64,000 bases of DNA. It comes from Mycolicibacterium neoaurum VKM Ac-1815D. Lineage in GTDB: Bacteria > Actinomycetota > Actinomycetes > Mycobacteriales > Mycobacteriaceae. The notes below the pieces were generated by a model. That model ran no database searches, was not told the origin of the DNA, and saw only the letters and a list, made by a program, of their open reading frames with translations. The stretch covers positions 1,116,001 through 1,180,000 of the forward strand of contig NC_023036.2 of assembly GCF_000317305.3 (NCBI RefSeq), in the 5' to 3' direction. The position numbers were made by a program, and so were the translations under genes. This document shows positions 18,079 through 26,682 of this stretch, piece after piece (position 1 is the stretch's first letter; every line of letters starts with the position of its first letter).

Positions 18079-18930
18079 GTGGCGAGAATTGCGATCATCG
18101 GCGGAGGAAGTATCGGCGAGGCCCTGCTCTCTGGGTTGTTGAGGGCGGGCCGTCAGGTCAAGGATCTGGTGGTTGCCGAGAAGCATCCCGATCGGGCCCG
18201 GCAGTTGTCGGAAACGCATCAGGTGTTGGTGACCTCGGTGGCCGACGCCGTCGAGAATGCGTCCTACGTGATCGTGGCGGTCAAGCCCGGTGATGTCTCC
18301 GCGGTGACAGCGGAGATCGCCGAGGCGGTCGCCAAGGCCGACAACGACAGCGACGAGACGGTCTTCGTCAGCGTCGCCGCGGGCGTCAGCACGATCTTCT
18401 TCGAGAACAAGCTGCCCGCGGGCTCTCCGGTGGTGCGGGTGATGCCGAATGCGCCGATGGTGGTCGGCGGTGGTGTCAGCGCGGTGGCGGCAGGCAGGTT
18501 CGCCACCCCGGAGCAGCTCAAGGAGGTCGCCGCGATCTTCGACACCGTCGGCGATGTGCTGACCGTGACCGAGACGCAGATGGACGCGGTCACCGCGGTG
18601 TCGGGTTCGGGCCCGGCGTACTTCTTCCTGATGGTGGAGGCGCTCGTCGACGCAGGTGTGGCGGCCGGGTTGTCACGCGAGGTGTCCACCGAGCTCGTGG
18701 TGCACACCATGGCGGGGTCGGCGGCCATGCTGCTGGACCGCCGGGATTCGGCACCGAATGGCGTAATGGACACCTCTGCGACCGCGCTGCGGGCTATCGT
18801 GACCTCACCGGGTGGTACCACCGCGGCTGGTCTGCGAGAACTCGAGCGCGGTGGCCTGCGCAGTGCCGTGGCAGATGCCGTGCAAGCGGCCAAAACACGC
18901 TCTGAGCAGCTAGGAATTACATCAGAGTAG
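18079..18930 (+). CDS. proC: Pyrroline-5-carboxylate reductase
   Basis: 283 residues. ProC reduces pyrroline-5-carboxylate to proline with NAD(P)H, the last step of proline synthesis. The N-terminal Rossmann motif IIGGGSIGEALLSGLL is at residues 6-21, VMPNAPMVVGGGVSAV marks the substrate side, and the C-terminal dimerisation domain contains AVSGSGPAYFFLMVEALVDAG and the signature VTSPGGTTAAGLRELE. Length is standard. The start is GTG 18079, directly downstream of the palindromic operator-like site, so expression may be repressor-controlled. Confidence 0.96.
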   Translation: MARIAIIGGGSIGEALLSGLLRAGRQVKDLVVAEKHPDRARQLSETHQVLVTSVADAVENASYVIVAVKPGDVSAVTAEIAEAVAKADNDSDETVFVSVAAGVSTIFFENKLPAGSPVVRVMPNAPMVVGGGVSAVAAGRFATPEQLKEVAAIFDTVGDVLTVTETQMDAVTAVSGSGPAYFFLMVEALVDAGVAAGLSREVSTELVVHTMAGSAAMLLDRRDSAPNGVMDTSATALRAIVTSPGGTTAAGLRELERGGLRSAVADAVQAAKTRSEQLGITSE

Positions 18931-19067
18931 TTCACCAATTTCGGACTGATTAGCCCACACCCGTCGCAATAACCCCAGTGGCCACGCTATTCTCCTCGTG
19001 TATGCACGCGTACGTGCCAGCGGTGGGGAAGCCGCTGGCCCGGCCGTGCCTTATGGATTGGGTTGCG

Positions 19068-19298
19068 ATGACGTCAATGAACGGGCCATCGGCGCGGGAT
19101 TCCGCTGGCGACGGCCAGCCGAAGGCTCAATTTCTCACCGTCGCAGAGGTCGCCAGCTTGATGCGGGTCAGCAAGATGACCGTGTACCGCCTGGTGCACA
19201 ACGGTGAACTGCCTGCGGTACGGGTGGGTCGCTCGTTCCGCGTACACGCCAAGGCGGTGCACGACCTCTTGGAGACCTCGTACTTCGACGCCGGCTGA
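19068..19298 (+). CDS. Excisionase-type helix-turn-helix protein
   Basis: 76 residues, orthologous to Rv0500A. It is a single winged-helix of the MerR/excisionase class: LTVAEVASLMRVSKMTVYRLVHNGELPAVRVGRSFRVHAKAVHDLL. Streptomyces BldC is a related small DNA-binding protein, so a developmental or global regulatory role is possible. ATG 19068 gives the family length. A -10 hexamer TATTCT is at 18988-18993 and an in-frame ATG at 19002 lies eight bases after it, so a leaderless, N-terminally extended 98-residue form is also possible; RNA data would decide. Confidence 0.88.
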   Translation: MTSMNGPSARDSAGDGQPKAQFLTVAEVASLMRVSKMTVYRLVHNGELPAVRVGRSFRVHAKAVHDLLETSYFDAG

Positions 19299-19367
19299 TT
19301 AGTTCCGGGCCGGGGCACCCGGGTAAGGTGACCCGGTCAGTTCACACATCGGTAGGTAGCGGAGTTC

Positions 19368-19469
19368 ATGGGTTCAGTAATCAAGAAGCGGCGTAAGCGC
19401 ATGTCGAAGAAGAAGCACCGTAAGCTGCTTCGTCGCACCCGGGTCCAGCGCAGAAAACTCGGTAAGTAG
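19368..19469 (+). CDS. 30S ribosomal protein bS22
   Basis: A 33-residue, extremely basic peptide ([18 protein letters not shown], then [14 protein letters not shown]) that fits the AURKAIP1/COX24 domain family. This small protein was found in the M. smegmatis 30S subunit near the decoding centre and named bS22; it is related to mitochondrial mS38. The sequence is nearly invariant in actinobacteria. A GGAG Shine-Dalgarno lies close upstream (19361-19364), and a TAAGGT hexamer at 19324-19329 may be the -10. A gene this short is easily missed in annotation. Confidence 0.92.
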
Positions 19470-19498
19470 CTTTCGGCTTCGGCCGCTAGGCTGGCCCG

Positions 19499-20566
19499 AT
19501 GGATGAGCTTGGTTCCGAACCTAAAGTCGTCCTGGTCACCGGGGCCTGCCGTTTTCTCGGCGGGTACCTGACTGCACGCCTGGCGCAGAACCCCGCGATC
19601 GACCATGTCATCGCGGTGGATGCGATAGCACCGAGCAAGGATCTGTTGCGGCGGATGGGGCGCGCCGAATTCGTGCGCGCCGACATCCGCAACCCCTTCA
19701 TCGCCAAGGTCATCCGCAACGGCAACGTCGACACCGTCGTCCACGCCGCGGCGGCCTCCTACGCGCCGCGCGCCGGTGGACGGGCCACCCTCAAAGAGCT
19801 CAACGTGATGGGTGCCATCCAGCTGTTCGCGGCCGCGCAGAAGGCGCCGTCGGTGCGCCGCGTCGTGCTCAAGTCCACCTCCGAGGTGTACGGGTCCAGT
19901 TCGCGCGATCCGGTGCGGTTCACCGAGGACGGCAGTGCGCGCCGGCCGCCGACCGATGGTTTCGCACGCGACAGCATCGACATCGAGGGTTATGCCCGGG
20001 GGCTGGCCCGTCGACGCCCGGATATCGCGGTGACGATCCTGCGGTTGGCCAACATGATCGGCCCCGCGATGGACACCGCGCTCTCGCGCTTCCTGGCAGG
20101 GCCGGTCGTGCCCACGGTGCTGGGCCGTGATGCCCGGCTGCAGCTGCTGCACGAACAGGATGCGCTCGGCGCGCTGGAACGGGCCACCGTCGCGGGCAGG
20201 CCCGGCACCTTCAACGTCGGCGCCGACGGCATCATCATGATGAGTCAGGCGATCCGCCGTTCCGGCCGGGTCGCGCTGCCGGTGCCGCGTTCGGCGCTGG
20301 CCGTCGTCGACTCACTGCGTCGCGCCACCCGCTACACCGAGCTCGACCGTGAGCAGCTGAACTATGTGAGCTTCGGCCGGGTGATGGATACCGCCAGGAT
20401 GCGAAACGACCTAGGCTATATCCCGAAGTGGACCACCGCGGAGGCATTCGACGATTACGTGCGGGGACGTGGTCTGACGCCGATCATCGACCCGAACTGG
20501 GTACGCTCTGTGGAAGGCCGGGCGGTGGCGCTGGCGCAACGCTGCGGCGGCTTGGGGACGACGTGA
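19499..20566 (+). CDS. NAD-dependent epimerase/dehydratase family protein
   Basis: 355 residues, in the position of galE2 (Rv0501). The N-terminal glycine motif is present in the altered form VTGACRFLGGYL (residues 13-24), and VVHAAAASY and KSTSEVYG match the extended-SDR pattern. The catalytic YxxxK is not seen: the expected place reads EGYARGLARR, with no lysine four residues after the tyrosine. So UDP-galactose epimerase activity should not be assumed. TAGGCT at 19487-19492 lies six bases before the ATG, indicating a leaderless mRNA. Confidence 0.85.
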   Translation: MDELGSEPKVVLVTGACRFLGGYLTARLAQNPAIDHVIAVDAIAPSKDLLRRMGRAEFVRADIRNPFIAKVIRNGNVDTVVHAAAASYAPRAGGRATLKELNVMGAIQLFAAAQKAPSVRRVVLKSTSEVYGSSSRDPVRFTEDGSARRPPTDGFARDSIDIEGYARGLARRRPDIAVTILRLANMIGPAMDTALSRFLAGPVVPTVLGRDARLQLLHEQDALGALERATVAGRPGTFNVGADGIIMMSQAIRRSGRVALPVPRSALAVVDSLRRATRYTELDREQLNYVSFGRVMDTARMRNDLGYIPKWTTAEAFDDYVRGRGLTPIIDPNWVRSVEGRAVALAQRCGGLGTT

Positions 20567-20591
20567 CGTCGGGTTGGGGAGAGGTTGTCCG

Positions 20592-21656
20592 GTGGCGGGT
20601 GAATCAAAAGCGAAAGTGATTCCGCTGCGCGCGAATTCGGGTCGTTCGACCGCTGCGCGCCGCGCCGCTCAGCGTGCCGACGGTGCGCGCAGGCATCCCT
20701 CCCTGCTGTCGGACTCCGACGAACGCGCCTCCGCCGAGGAGATCGCCGCCGTCGTCCGCGAGATCGACGAGCATCGCAACAACGGCGCGGCTGCCGCCCC
20801 CGAGGACGTCCCCAACGAGCTGTCGAAGGCCATCTCCGCGATCGCCGATTTCGCCACCCGCCGGATGACCGGTGACTACACCGTCGACGAGTTCGGGTTC
20901 GATCCGCACCTCAATGACAACGTCGTATTACCGCTGCTGCGTGGACTTTTCAGGAATTGGTTCCGCGTCGAGGTCAGCGGTATCGAGAACCTGCCGCTGG
21001 ACGGAGCGGCACTGGTGGTGGCCAATCATGCCGGCGTGCTGCCCTTCGACGGACTGATGGCGTCGGTGGCGGTGCACGATCACCATCCGCGCCAGCGGGC
21101 ATTGCGGTTGCTGGCGGCCGATCTCGTCTTCGACATGCCCGTGGTGGGTCAGGCGGCCCGCAAGGCCGGCCACACGGTGGCATGCAGCTCCGATGCGCAC
21201 CGGTTGCTCGCGGCCGGTGAACTCACCGCGGTATTCCCCGAGGGGTTCAAGGGGCTGGGTAAACCCTTCAAGGACCGCTACAAGCTGCAGCGGTTCGGTC
21301 GCGGCGGTTTCGTCTCGGCCGCGCTGCGCGCGCAGGTGCCCATCGTCCCGTGCTCGATCGTCGGCTCCGAGGAGATCTACCCCAAGATCGGTGACATCAC
21401 GTTGCTGGCGCGGCTGCTGGGGCTGCCCTACTTCCCGGTCACGCCGCTGTTCCCGCTGGCCGGTCCGCTGGGTTTGGTGCCATTGCCGTCGAAGTGGCAC
21501 ATCAAGTTCGGCGAGCCGATCTCCACCGACGGCTATGACGAGGGTGCGGCGGATGACCCCATGATCACCTTCGAGCTGACCGACCACGTCCGCGAGACCA
21601 TCCAGCACACGCTGTATCAGCTGCTGGCGAATCGCCGGAACACCTTCCTGGGCTGA
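20592..21656 (+). CDS. Lysophospholipid acyltransferase family protein
   Basis: 354 residues, orthologous to Rv0502. After a basic/acidic N-terminal region of about 95 residues comes a PlsC-type domain: the HX4D catalytic motif NHAGVLPFD (about residues 137-145), then VFPEGFKGLGKPF and a PIVPCSIVGSEEIYP substrate motif. It should transfer an acyl group to a lysophospholipid or glycerolipid at the membrane; the precise acceptor is unknown. GTG 20592 was chosen because GGAGAGG lies seven bases upstream. It follows the epimerase by 25 bases. Confidence 0.88.
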   Translation: MAGESKAKVIPLRANSGRSTAARRAAQRADGARRHPSLLSDSDERASAEEIAAVVREIDEHRNNGAAAAPEDVPNELSKAISAIADFATRRMTGDYTVDEFGFDPHLNDNVVLPLLRGLFRNWFRVEVSGIENLPLDGAALVVANHAGVLPFDGLMASVAVHDHHPRQRALRLLAADLVFDMPVVGQAARKAGHTVACSSDAHRLLAAGELTAVFPEGFKGLGKPFKDRYKLQRFGRGGFVSAALRAQVPIVPCSIVGSEEIYPKIGDITLLARLLGLPYFPVTPLFPLAGPLGLVPLPSKWHIKFGEPISTDGYDEGAADDPMITFELTDHVRETIQHTLYQLLANRRNTFLG

Positions 21657-21671
21657 GTAGTTCTCTGCGGC

Positions 21672-21726
21672 GAGATCGACGTTTCTGCGGTCGCGGACGT
21701 CGTCAGAGCGCAAAAACGTCGATCTC
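21672..21726. repeat. Intergenic inverted repeat, copy 1
   Basis: Eighteen-base arms (21672-21689 and 21709-21726) pair with one mismatch; the left arm begins GAGATCGACGTTT. A GC-rich 19-base loop separates them. Very similar elements occur at 22616-22672 and 46568-46622, with related loop sequences, so this is a dispersed repeat family. It lies between the acyltransferase and the DUF559-type gene. It could fold as an RNA hairpin, acting as a terminator-like or stabilising element. Confidence 0.85.
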
Positions 21727-21772
21727 ACTAAATCGATGGAGCCGTTCAGGCAGCCGCTGCGTCTGATTGAGC

Positions 21773-22618
21773 ATGCGCATCCCATTCGTCGGCGCCGAAG
21801 CCGTCGCTTCAGGTGAGTTGACGCCGTTCGCTTTGCGACGCCGGTATCGGCCGATTTACCGGGGGATCTATGTCCCCGCTGAGCATGAGGTGTCGCTGCG
21901 CGATCGCATCGTCGGAATCGGATTGGCAGCACCCGACGCCGTCATCGCCGGCGTAGCCGCATCGGCACTCTACGGCGCGAAGTGGGTCGACGCCGATGAG
22001 CCCATCGAGGTGGTCATGGGTGGGCGCCGTACCCAGCAGGGGTTGATCGTGCGCAACGACACCCTGCAACCGGATGAGATCGCGACGATCTCGGGAGTCC
22101 GGGTCACCACACCGGCACGGACCGCCTTCGACCTGGCGAGGTATCACCCGCGTGATTGGGCAGTGGCTCGCCTGGATGCGCTTGCTCGGGCGCGACGATT
22201 CTCGGTCGAGCAGGTCGCGACGATCGCAGAGCGGCATCCGCGGGCGCGGGGGGTGACGCGGCTACGGACGACTCTGCCGTTCGTCGACGGCGGAGCGGAG
22301 TCCCCGAAGGAGACATGGTTGCGATTGCTCTTCATCGATGCCGGACTGCCCAGACCCACAACCCAGTTTGTGGTGTACGACGAGGAAGGCCGCTATGTCC
22401 GGCGAATCGACATGTGCTGGACGGAGTTCAAGGTCGGCGCTGAATACGACGGACAGCAGCATCTGACGAGCCGGTACGACTATGTGAACGATGTGAAGAT
22501 CGGGCGGGTGCTGCGCCGGTTGGACTGGCGTATCCAGCACGTCATCAAGGAGGACCGGCCGGCCGAGATCATCTCCGAGGCTCGGACGACTCTCCTGTCG
22601 CGGGGGTGGCGCCCGTGA
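21773..22618 (+). CDS. AbiEi-like/DUF559 domain protein (accessory gene)
   Basis: 281 residues. The N-terminal part resembles the winged-helix AbiEi-type domain common in actinobacterial proteins of this kind (LRRRYRPIYRGIYVPA, then ISGVRVTTPARTAFDLAR). The C-terminal part looks like the DUF559/Vsr-type PD-(D/E)xK nuclease fold: SPKETWLRLLFIDAGLP, VRRIDMCW, GAEYDGQQH. Such genes are frequent, mobile and of unproven function; no partner toxin gene is next to it. It interrupts the gene order of M. tuberculosis (where cmaA2 stands) and is bracketed by two copies of the same inverted repeat. ATG 21773 is the likely start; a TTG lies six bases upstream. Confidence 0.78.
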   Translation: MRIPFVGAEAVASGELTPFALRRRYRPIYRGIYVPAEHEVSLRDRIVGIGLAAPDAVIAGVAASALYGAKWVDADEPIEVVMGGRRTQQGLIVRNDTLQPDEIATISGVRVTTPARTAFDLARYHPRDWAVARLDALARARRFSVEQVATIAERHPRARGVTRLRTTLPFVDGGAESPKETWLRLLFIDAGLPRPTTQFVVYDEEGRYVRRIDMCWTEFKVGAEYDGQQHLTSRYDYVNDVKIGRVLRRLDWRIQHVIKEDRPAEIISEARTTLLSRGWRP

Positions 22619-22672
22619 GATCGACGTAGTTGTCGTCGCAGGCTTCCTGAGACCACAAAAATGTCGATCTCA
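22616..22672. repeat. Intergenic inverted repeat, copy 2
   Basis: Arms at 22616-22633 and 22655-22672 pair with three mismatches and begin TGAGATCGAC, as in copy 1. The left arm contains the TGA stop of the DUF559-type gene. Copies 1 and 2 therefore bracket that gene exactly. Confidence 0.75.
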
Positions 22673-22680
22673 ACTCACAA

Positions 22681-23211
22681 CTAGCTGTTCTGGTTGGCGA
22701 CCATTCGCGCGATCGAGGCATCACGCGCGGCGGCGATCTGGGCGGTGACCTCGTCGGCCTCGCCTTCGTGCTCGGCCTCACCGAGGATCGTGATGACGCT
22801 GGTGAGCACCGGGTTGCCGTCGTCGTCGGTGACCTCGGCGCGGACCTCGGTGAGGATGGCGCCGTGCGATTCGATGACCGAATCGAGGTACGAGTCGAAC
22901 CACAGCTTGTCGCCGGCCTTGATCGGGCGGTGGAAGACCAGCTTCTGATCACGGTGCAGCACCCGCTCCAGGTTCACCGGCACATCGAACTGGTTGAAGA
23001 TCTCCAGCTGCACCCGGCGCCCGGCGACAGCGATGAACGTCAGCGACGCCACGAGGCTGTCATGACCGTTCTCGGCGGCACCTTCCTCGCTGTGGTGGGC
23101 GGGGTGCTCATCCTTCACCGCGGTGGCGAACTCACGGATCTTCTCGCGGCCGACCTCGAAATAGTCGGGGTACCGGTAGTGGGTTCCCACGATCTCTTCG
23201 GCAATGCCCAT
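22681..23211 (-). CDS. hadD: (3R)-hydroxyacyl-ACP dehydratase subunit HadD
   Basis: 176 residues, orthologous to Rv0504c. It belongs to the FAS1-like/MaoC N-terminal dehydratase family: [23 protein letters not shown] at the start (in parts), then the hot-dog core with [22 protein letters not shown]. HadD acts with the FAS-II system in mycolic acid synthesis and was reported to be needed for alpha- and epoxy-mycolates. A reverse-strand TAGGCT (23220-23225) lies eight bases before the ATG. It follows the HAD phosphatase gene on the same strand. Confidence 0.88.
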   Translation of the reverse strand: MGIAEEIVGTHYRYPDYFEVGREKIREFATAVKDEHPAHHSEEGAAENGHDSLVASLTFIAVAGRRVQLEIFNQFDVPVNLERVLHRDQKLVFHRPIKAGDKLWFDSYLDSVIESHGAILTEVRAEVTDDDGNPVLTSVITILGEAEHEGEADEVTAQIAAARDASIARMVANQNS

Positions 23212-23237
23212 GGCGGGTCAGCCTACCGTGCGGCGGC

Positions 23238-24038
23238 TCAGTGACCGGCGTCGCGGCGAGAGGCCACCGCGGCCAGGGCCCCGCCGACCGCACCGAGGGC
23301 CAATGCCGAGGGCACTCCGATGCGAGCCGCCTTGCGTGCGGTGCGGAAGTCGCGGATCTCCCAGCCGCGTTCGCGGGCCACATCGCGCAGCGCCGCGTCG
23401 GGATTGATCGCGACGGCGGTGCCGACCAGCGACAGCATCGGCACGTCGTTGAAGCTGTCCGAATAAGCGGTGCATCGACGCAGGTTGAGGCCCTCGCGGA
23501 TGGCCAAGGAGCGGACCGCATGGGCCTTGCCCGCGCCATGCAGAATGTCCCCGACGAGCCGGCCGGTGAACACACCGTCGACGGATTCGGCGATGGTGCC
23601 CAGCGCCCCGGTCAGGCCGAGGCGGCGGGCGATCGTGTCGGCGAGCTCATAGGGCGTCGCGGTCACCAACCACACCTGCTGGCCGGCATCGAGGTGCATC
23701 TGGGCCAGCGCACGGGTACCCGGCCAGATCCGGTCGGCGATGATCTCGTCGTAGATCTGTTCACCGAGCTCGACCAGTTCGGCGGTGGAGCGGCCCTCGA
23801 TGAACGCCAGCGCCTTCTGCTTGCCCTCGGCGACGTCGTCGCTGTTCTCCTTGCCGGTGAACTGGAACTTGGCCTGCGCGTAGATGATCCCGGCGATATC
23901 GCGGTAGGTGAAGTACTTGCGCGCGGCCAGCCCACGGGCGAAGTGCACCAGCGACGATCCGTGCACCAGGGTGTTGTCGACGTCGAAGAACGCCGCCGCG
24001 GTCAGGTCCGGCGGTGGCGGCGGAGGCGTGTCGGACAC
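23238..24038 (-). CDS. HAD-IB family hydrolase (SerB1-like)
   Basis: 266 residues. The HAD phosphatase motifs are complete: motif [10 protein letters not shown] (Asp nucleophile about residue 19), motif II LVTATP, and motif [17 protein letters not shown] hydrophobic C-terminal segment near 240-258 ([19 protein letters not shown]) may be membrane-associated. The M. tuberculosis counterpart is annotated serB1, but phosphoserine phosphatase activity is not established for this clade; some relatives are lysophosphatidate phosphatases. A reverse-strand TAATGT (24045-24050) lies six bases before the GTG start. Confidence 0.88.
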   Translation of the reverse strand: MSDTPPPPPPDLTAAAFFDVDNTLVHGSSLVHFARGLAARKYFTYRDIAGIIYAQAKFQFTGKENSDDVAEGKQKALAFIEGRSTAELVELGEQIYDEIIADRIWPGTRALAQMHLDAGQQVWLVTATPYELADTIARRLGLTGALGTIAESVDGVFTGRLVGDILHGAGKAHAVRSLAIREGLNLRRCTAYSDSFNDVPMLSLVGTAVAINPDAALRDVARERGWEIRDFRTARKAARIGVPSALALGAVGGALAAVASRRDAGH

Positions 24039-24076
24039 CGTTCAACATTAAGTCACCGGGGGCCGATACTGGTTGC

Positions 24077-24328
24077 GTGGACCATCAGGTGTTGTTGCTC
24101 ACACGTGCCGGATGCGGCCTGTGCGCGACGGCGGCCGCGACGCTGGACGCGCTGGCCGCCGAATTGGGCATGCGCTGGGAGTCGGTGGATGTCGACATCG
24201 CCGCCGAGGGGGGTCAGCCCGCGTTACGCGCCGAGTACGGCGATCGGCTGCCGGTCGTGCTTCTCGACGGTGTCGAACACAGCTACTGGGAGGTCGACGA
24301 AGCGCAGTTACGAAAAGATCTCAGCTAA
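24077..24328 (+). CDS. Glutaredoxin-like protein (DUF836)
   Basis: 83 residues, orthologous to Rv0508. A thioredoxin fold is suggested by LLLTRAGCGLC at residues 6-16 with a CxxC redox pair, the strand WESVDVDI, the cis-Pro region RLPVVLLDG, and a final helix. It is presumably a cytoplasmic thiol-disulfide protein whose partner is unknown. GTG 24077 is preceded six bases upstream by GATACT (24065-24070), so the mRNA is probably leaderless. It comes before the hem operon; a possible hemA promoter (TACTTT, 24353-24358) lies downstream of it. Confidence 0.87.
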   Translation: MDHQVLLLTRAGCGLCATAAATLDALAAELGMRWESVDVDIAAEGGQPALRAEYGDRLPVVLLDGVEHSYWEVDEAQLRKDLS

Positions 24329-24406
24329 TTTGGTCGCTGCGCTGGTAAAGGCTACTTTGGACCGTGGCCTAGGGCGAGCGACGGGAAGAATCTGGGTGAT
24401 GATGCC

Positions 24407-25750
24407 GTGAGCGTACTGCTATTCGGAGTGTCGCACCGCAGTGCGCCGGTTTCCGTTCTGGAGCAGCTCAGTACCGACGAGGCCGACCAGGCCAAGATCG
24501 TCGACCAGCTCCTGCAGTCGTCGTTGGTGACCGAGGCCATGGTGCTCTCCACCTGCAACCGGGTGGAGATCTATGCGGTCGTCGACGCCTTCCACGGTGG
24601 CCTGTCCGTCATCGGCCAGGTGCTCTCCGAATGCTCCGGTATGGGCCTGAACGACCTCACCAAATATGCCTACGTGCGCTACGCCGAGGCCGCCGTCGAA
24701 CATCTCTTCTCGGTGACCAGCGGGATGGATTCGCTGGTGGTCGGTGAGCAGCAGGTGCTCGGGCAGGTGCGCCGCGCCTACGCCGCCGCCGAGGCCAATC
24801 ACAGCGTCGGCCGCACCCTGCACGAGCTGGCCCAGCGTGCCCTGTCCGTCGGTAAGCGGGTGCACACCGAGACCGGTATCGACTCGGCAGGCGCCTCGGT
24901 GGTCTCGGTGTCGCTGGAGATGGCCGATCGGCGCATCGGTGGCCTGGCGGGCCGCCGGGCCGTGGTCGTCGGCGCCGGCGCGATGGGTGCCCTGGCCGCC
25001 AAACACCTGGTCCGGGCCGGTGTCGAGCGCATCGACGTCGTCAACCGATCGCTGCCGCGTGCCCGCAGGCTGTCCCAGAACATCACCGATCTCGGCGTGG
25101 CATCGCATCCGTATCTGCTCGACGATGTCGCCGCGGTCCTGGCCGCCGCCGATGTCGTGGTCAGCAGCACCGGCGCCGTCCGCCCGGTCATGACGCTCGC
25201 CGATGTGCACCTCGCGTTGGCCGCCCGTGATGACGATGATCGTCCGCTGGTGATGTGCGATCTGGGCATGCCGCGCGATATCGACATCGCGGTCAACGGG
25301 CTGCCCGGCGTCCACGTCATCGACATGGAGCGCATCCAGCGCGAACCGCGGGCCCGCGCGGCGACCTCGGATGCCGAGGCCGCACGCACCATCGTCGCCA
25401 ATGAGGTCGCCAATTATCTGGCCGGCCAGCGGATGGCCGAGGTCACCCCGACGGTCACCGCGCTGCGCCAGCGCGCCGCCGACGTCGTCGAGGCCGAACT
25501 GCTGCGCCTGGACAACCGGCTGCCGGGGCTGGATTCCACGCATCGTGACGAGGTCGCCCGCACTGTCCGCAGGGTCGTCGACAAGCTTCTGCACGCGCCG
25601 ACCGTGCGGGTCAAGCAGCTCGCCGGGGCGCCCGGTGGGGACAGCTACGCCGAGGCGCTGCGCGAGTTGTTCGAACTCGACCCGCAGGCCGTCGACGCCG
25701 TAGCCGGCGGCGAATTGCCGTTGCTCGCATCAGATACCGATACTCAGTGA
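24407..25750 (+). CDS. hemA: Glutamyl-tRNA reductase
   Basis: 447 residues. HemA reduces Glu-tRNA(Glu) to glutamate-1-semialdehyde with NADPH, the first committed step of haem synthesis by the C5 route. The nucleophile Cys50 is in [10 protein letters not shown], the [20 protein letters not shown] motif follows (about 107-126), the NADP fold is [16 protein letters not shown] (about 188), and the C-terminal dimerisation domain is present. HemL, the next enzyme in the route, is encoded 11 kb away at 35447. The GTG start is at 24407 and the stop overlaps hemC by GTGA. Confidence 0.97.
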   Translation: MSVLLFGVSHRSAPVSVLEQLSTDEADQAKIVDQLLQSSLVTEAMVLSTCNRVEIYAVVDAFHGGLSVIGQVLSECSGMGLNDLTKYAYVRYAEAAVEHLFSVTSGMDSLVVGEQQVLGQVRRAYAAAEANHSVGRTLHELAQRALSVGKRVHTETGIDSAGASVVSVSLEMADRRIGGLAGRRAVVVGAGAMGALAAKHLVRAGVERIDVVNRSLPRARRLSQNITDLGVASHPYLLDDVAAVLAAADVVVSSTGAVRPVMTLADVHLALAARDDDDRPLVMCDLGMPRDIDIAVNGLPGVHVIDMERIQREPRARAATSDAEAARTIVANEVANYLAGQRMAEVTPTVTALRQRAADVVEAELLRLDNRLPGLDSTHRDEVARTVRRVVDKLLHAPTVRVKQLAGAPGGDSYAEALRELFELDPQAVDAVAGGELPLLASDTDTQ

Positions 25751-26682
25751 TCCGAATCGGCACCAGGGGCAGCCTGCTGGCCACCACCCAGGCCGGCTTC
25801 GTCCGCGACGCGTTGATCGCCAACGGGCACGAGGCCGAACTGGTCATCATCTCCACCGAGGGCGACCGCAATCAGGGCCCGATCGCCGATATCGGCGTCG
25901 GGGTGTTCACCGCGGCCCTGCGCGAGGCGCTGGCCGACGGCGAGGTGGACGCCTGCGTGCACTCCTACAAGGATCTCCCGACCGCCCGTGACGAACGGTT
26001 CACCATCGCCGCCGTTCCGCCCCGTGAGGACTCCCGGGACGCGCTGGTGGCGCGTGACGGACTGGTGCTCGGCGAGCTCCCGGCGGGCTCGGTGATCGGT
26101 ACCTCGAGCCCGCGGCGGGCCGCGCAGCTTAAAGCACTGGGTCTCGGTTTGGAAATCCGCCCCCTACGAGGCAACCTAGACACCAGGTTGAACAGGGTAA
26201 GCAGCGGTGATCTCGACGGCGTCGTCGTCGCCCGAGCGGGCCTCGCCCGCATCGGACGGCTGGACGTTGTCACCGAGGCTCTGGAACCGGTGCAGATGTT
26301 GCCGGCACCGGCTCAGGGGGCGCTCGCGGTCGAATGCCGTGCCGCAGATTCCGACCTCGTCGCGACACTGGCGGAGTTGGAAGACGCCGACACGCGCGCC
26401 GCGGTCATCGCTGAACGTGTCCTGCTCGCCGAACTGGAGGCGGGTTGCTCCGCACCGGTGGGTGCCATCGCTGAGGTGGTCGAGTCCATCGATGAGGACG
26501 GCCGCGTCTTCGAAGAGCTGTCGCTGCGCGCATGCGTGGCGGCGCTGGACGGATCCGACGTGATCCGTGCGTCCGGCATCGGGACTCCCGAGCGGGCACG
26601 AGAGCTGGGGCTCTCGGTGGCCGCGGAGCTGTTCGAACTGGGCGCACGCGACGTGTTGGCAGACGCTGGGAGTGACAGATGA
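25747..26682 (+). CDS. hemC: Hydroxymethylbilane synthase
   Basis: 311 residues. It polymerises four porphobilinogens to the linear hydroxymethylbilane. The dipyrromethane cofactor attaches to Cys234 in [10 protein letters not shown]; other signatures are [33 protein letters not shown] and [14 protein letters not shown]. The GTG start overlaps the hemA stop by four bases and its own stop overlaps hemD by ATGA, so the operon is tightly coupled. Confidence 0.97.
   Translation: MIRIGTRGSLLATTQAGFVRDALIANGHEAELVIISTEGDRNQGPIADIGVGVFTAALREALADGEVDACVHSYKDLPTARDERFTIAAVPPREDSRDALVARDGLVLGELPAGSVIGTSSPRRAAQLKALGLGLEIRPLRGNLDTRLNRVSSGDLDGVVVARAGLARIGRLDVVTEALEPVQMLPAPAQGALAVECRAADSDLVATLAELEDADTRAAVIAERVLLAELEAGCSAPVGAIAEVVESIDEDGRVFEELSLRACVAALDGSDVIRASGIGTPERARELGLSVAAELFELGARDVLADAGSDR

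Noticed and set aside
18998..19207. A 69-codon frame starting GTG near the TATTCT hexamer
   Set aside because: It overlaps the excisionase-like gene in another frame, has no recognisable domain, and the spacing to the hexamer is only four bases.
19319..19336. Hairpin CCGGGT/ACCCGG before bS22 considered as a terminator
   Set aside because: The stem is only six pairs, no T-run follows, and the hexamer inside it looks more like a promoter element.
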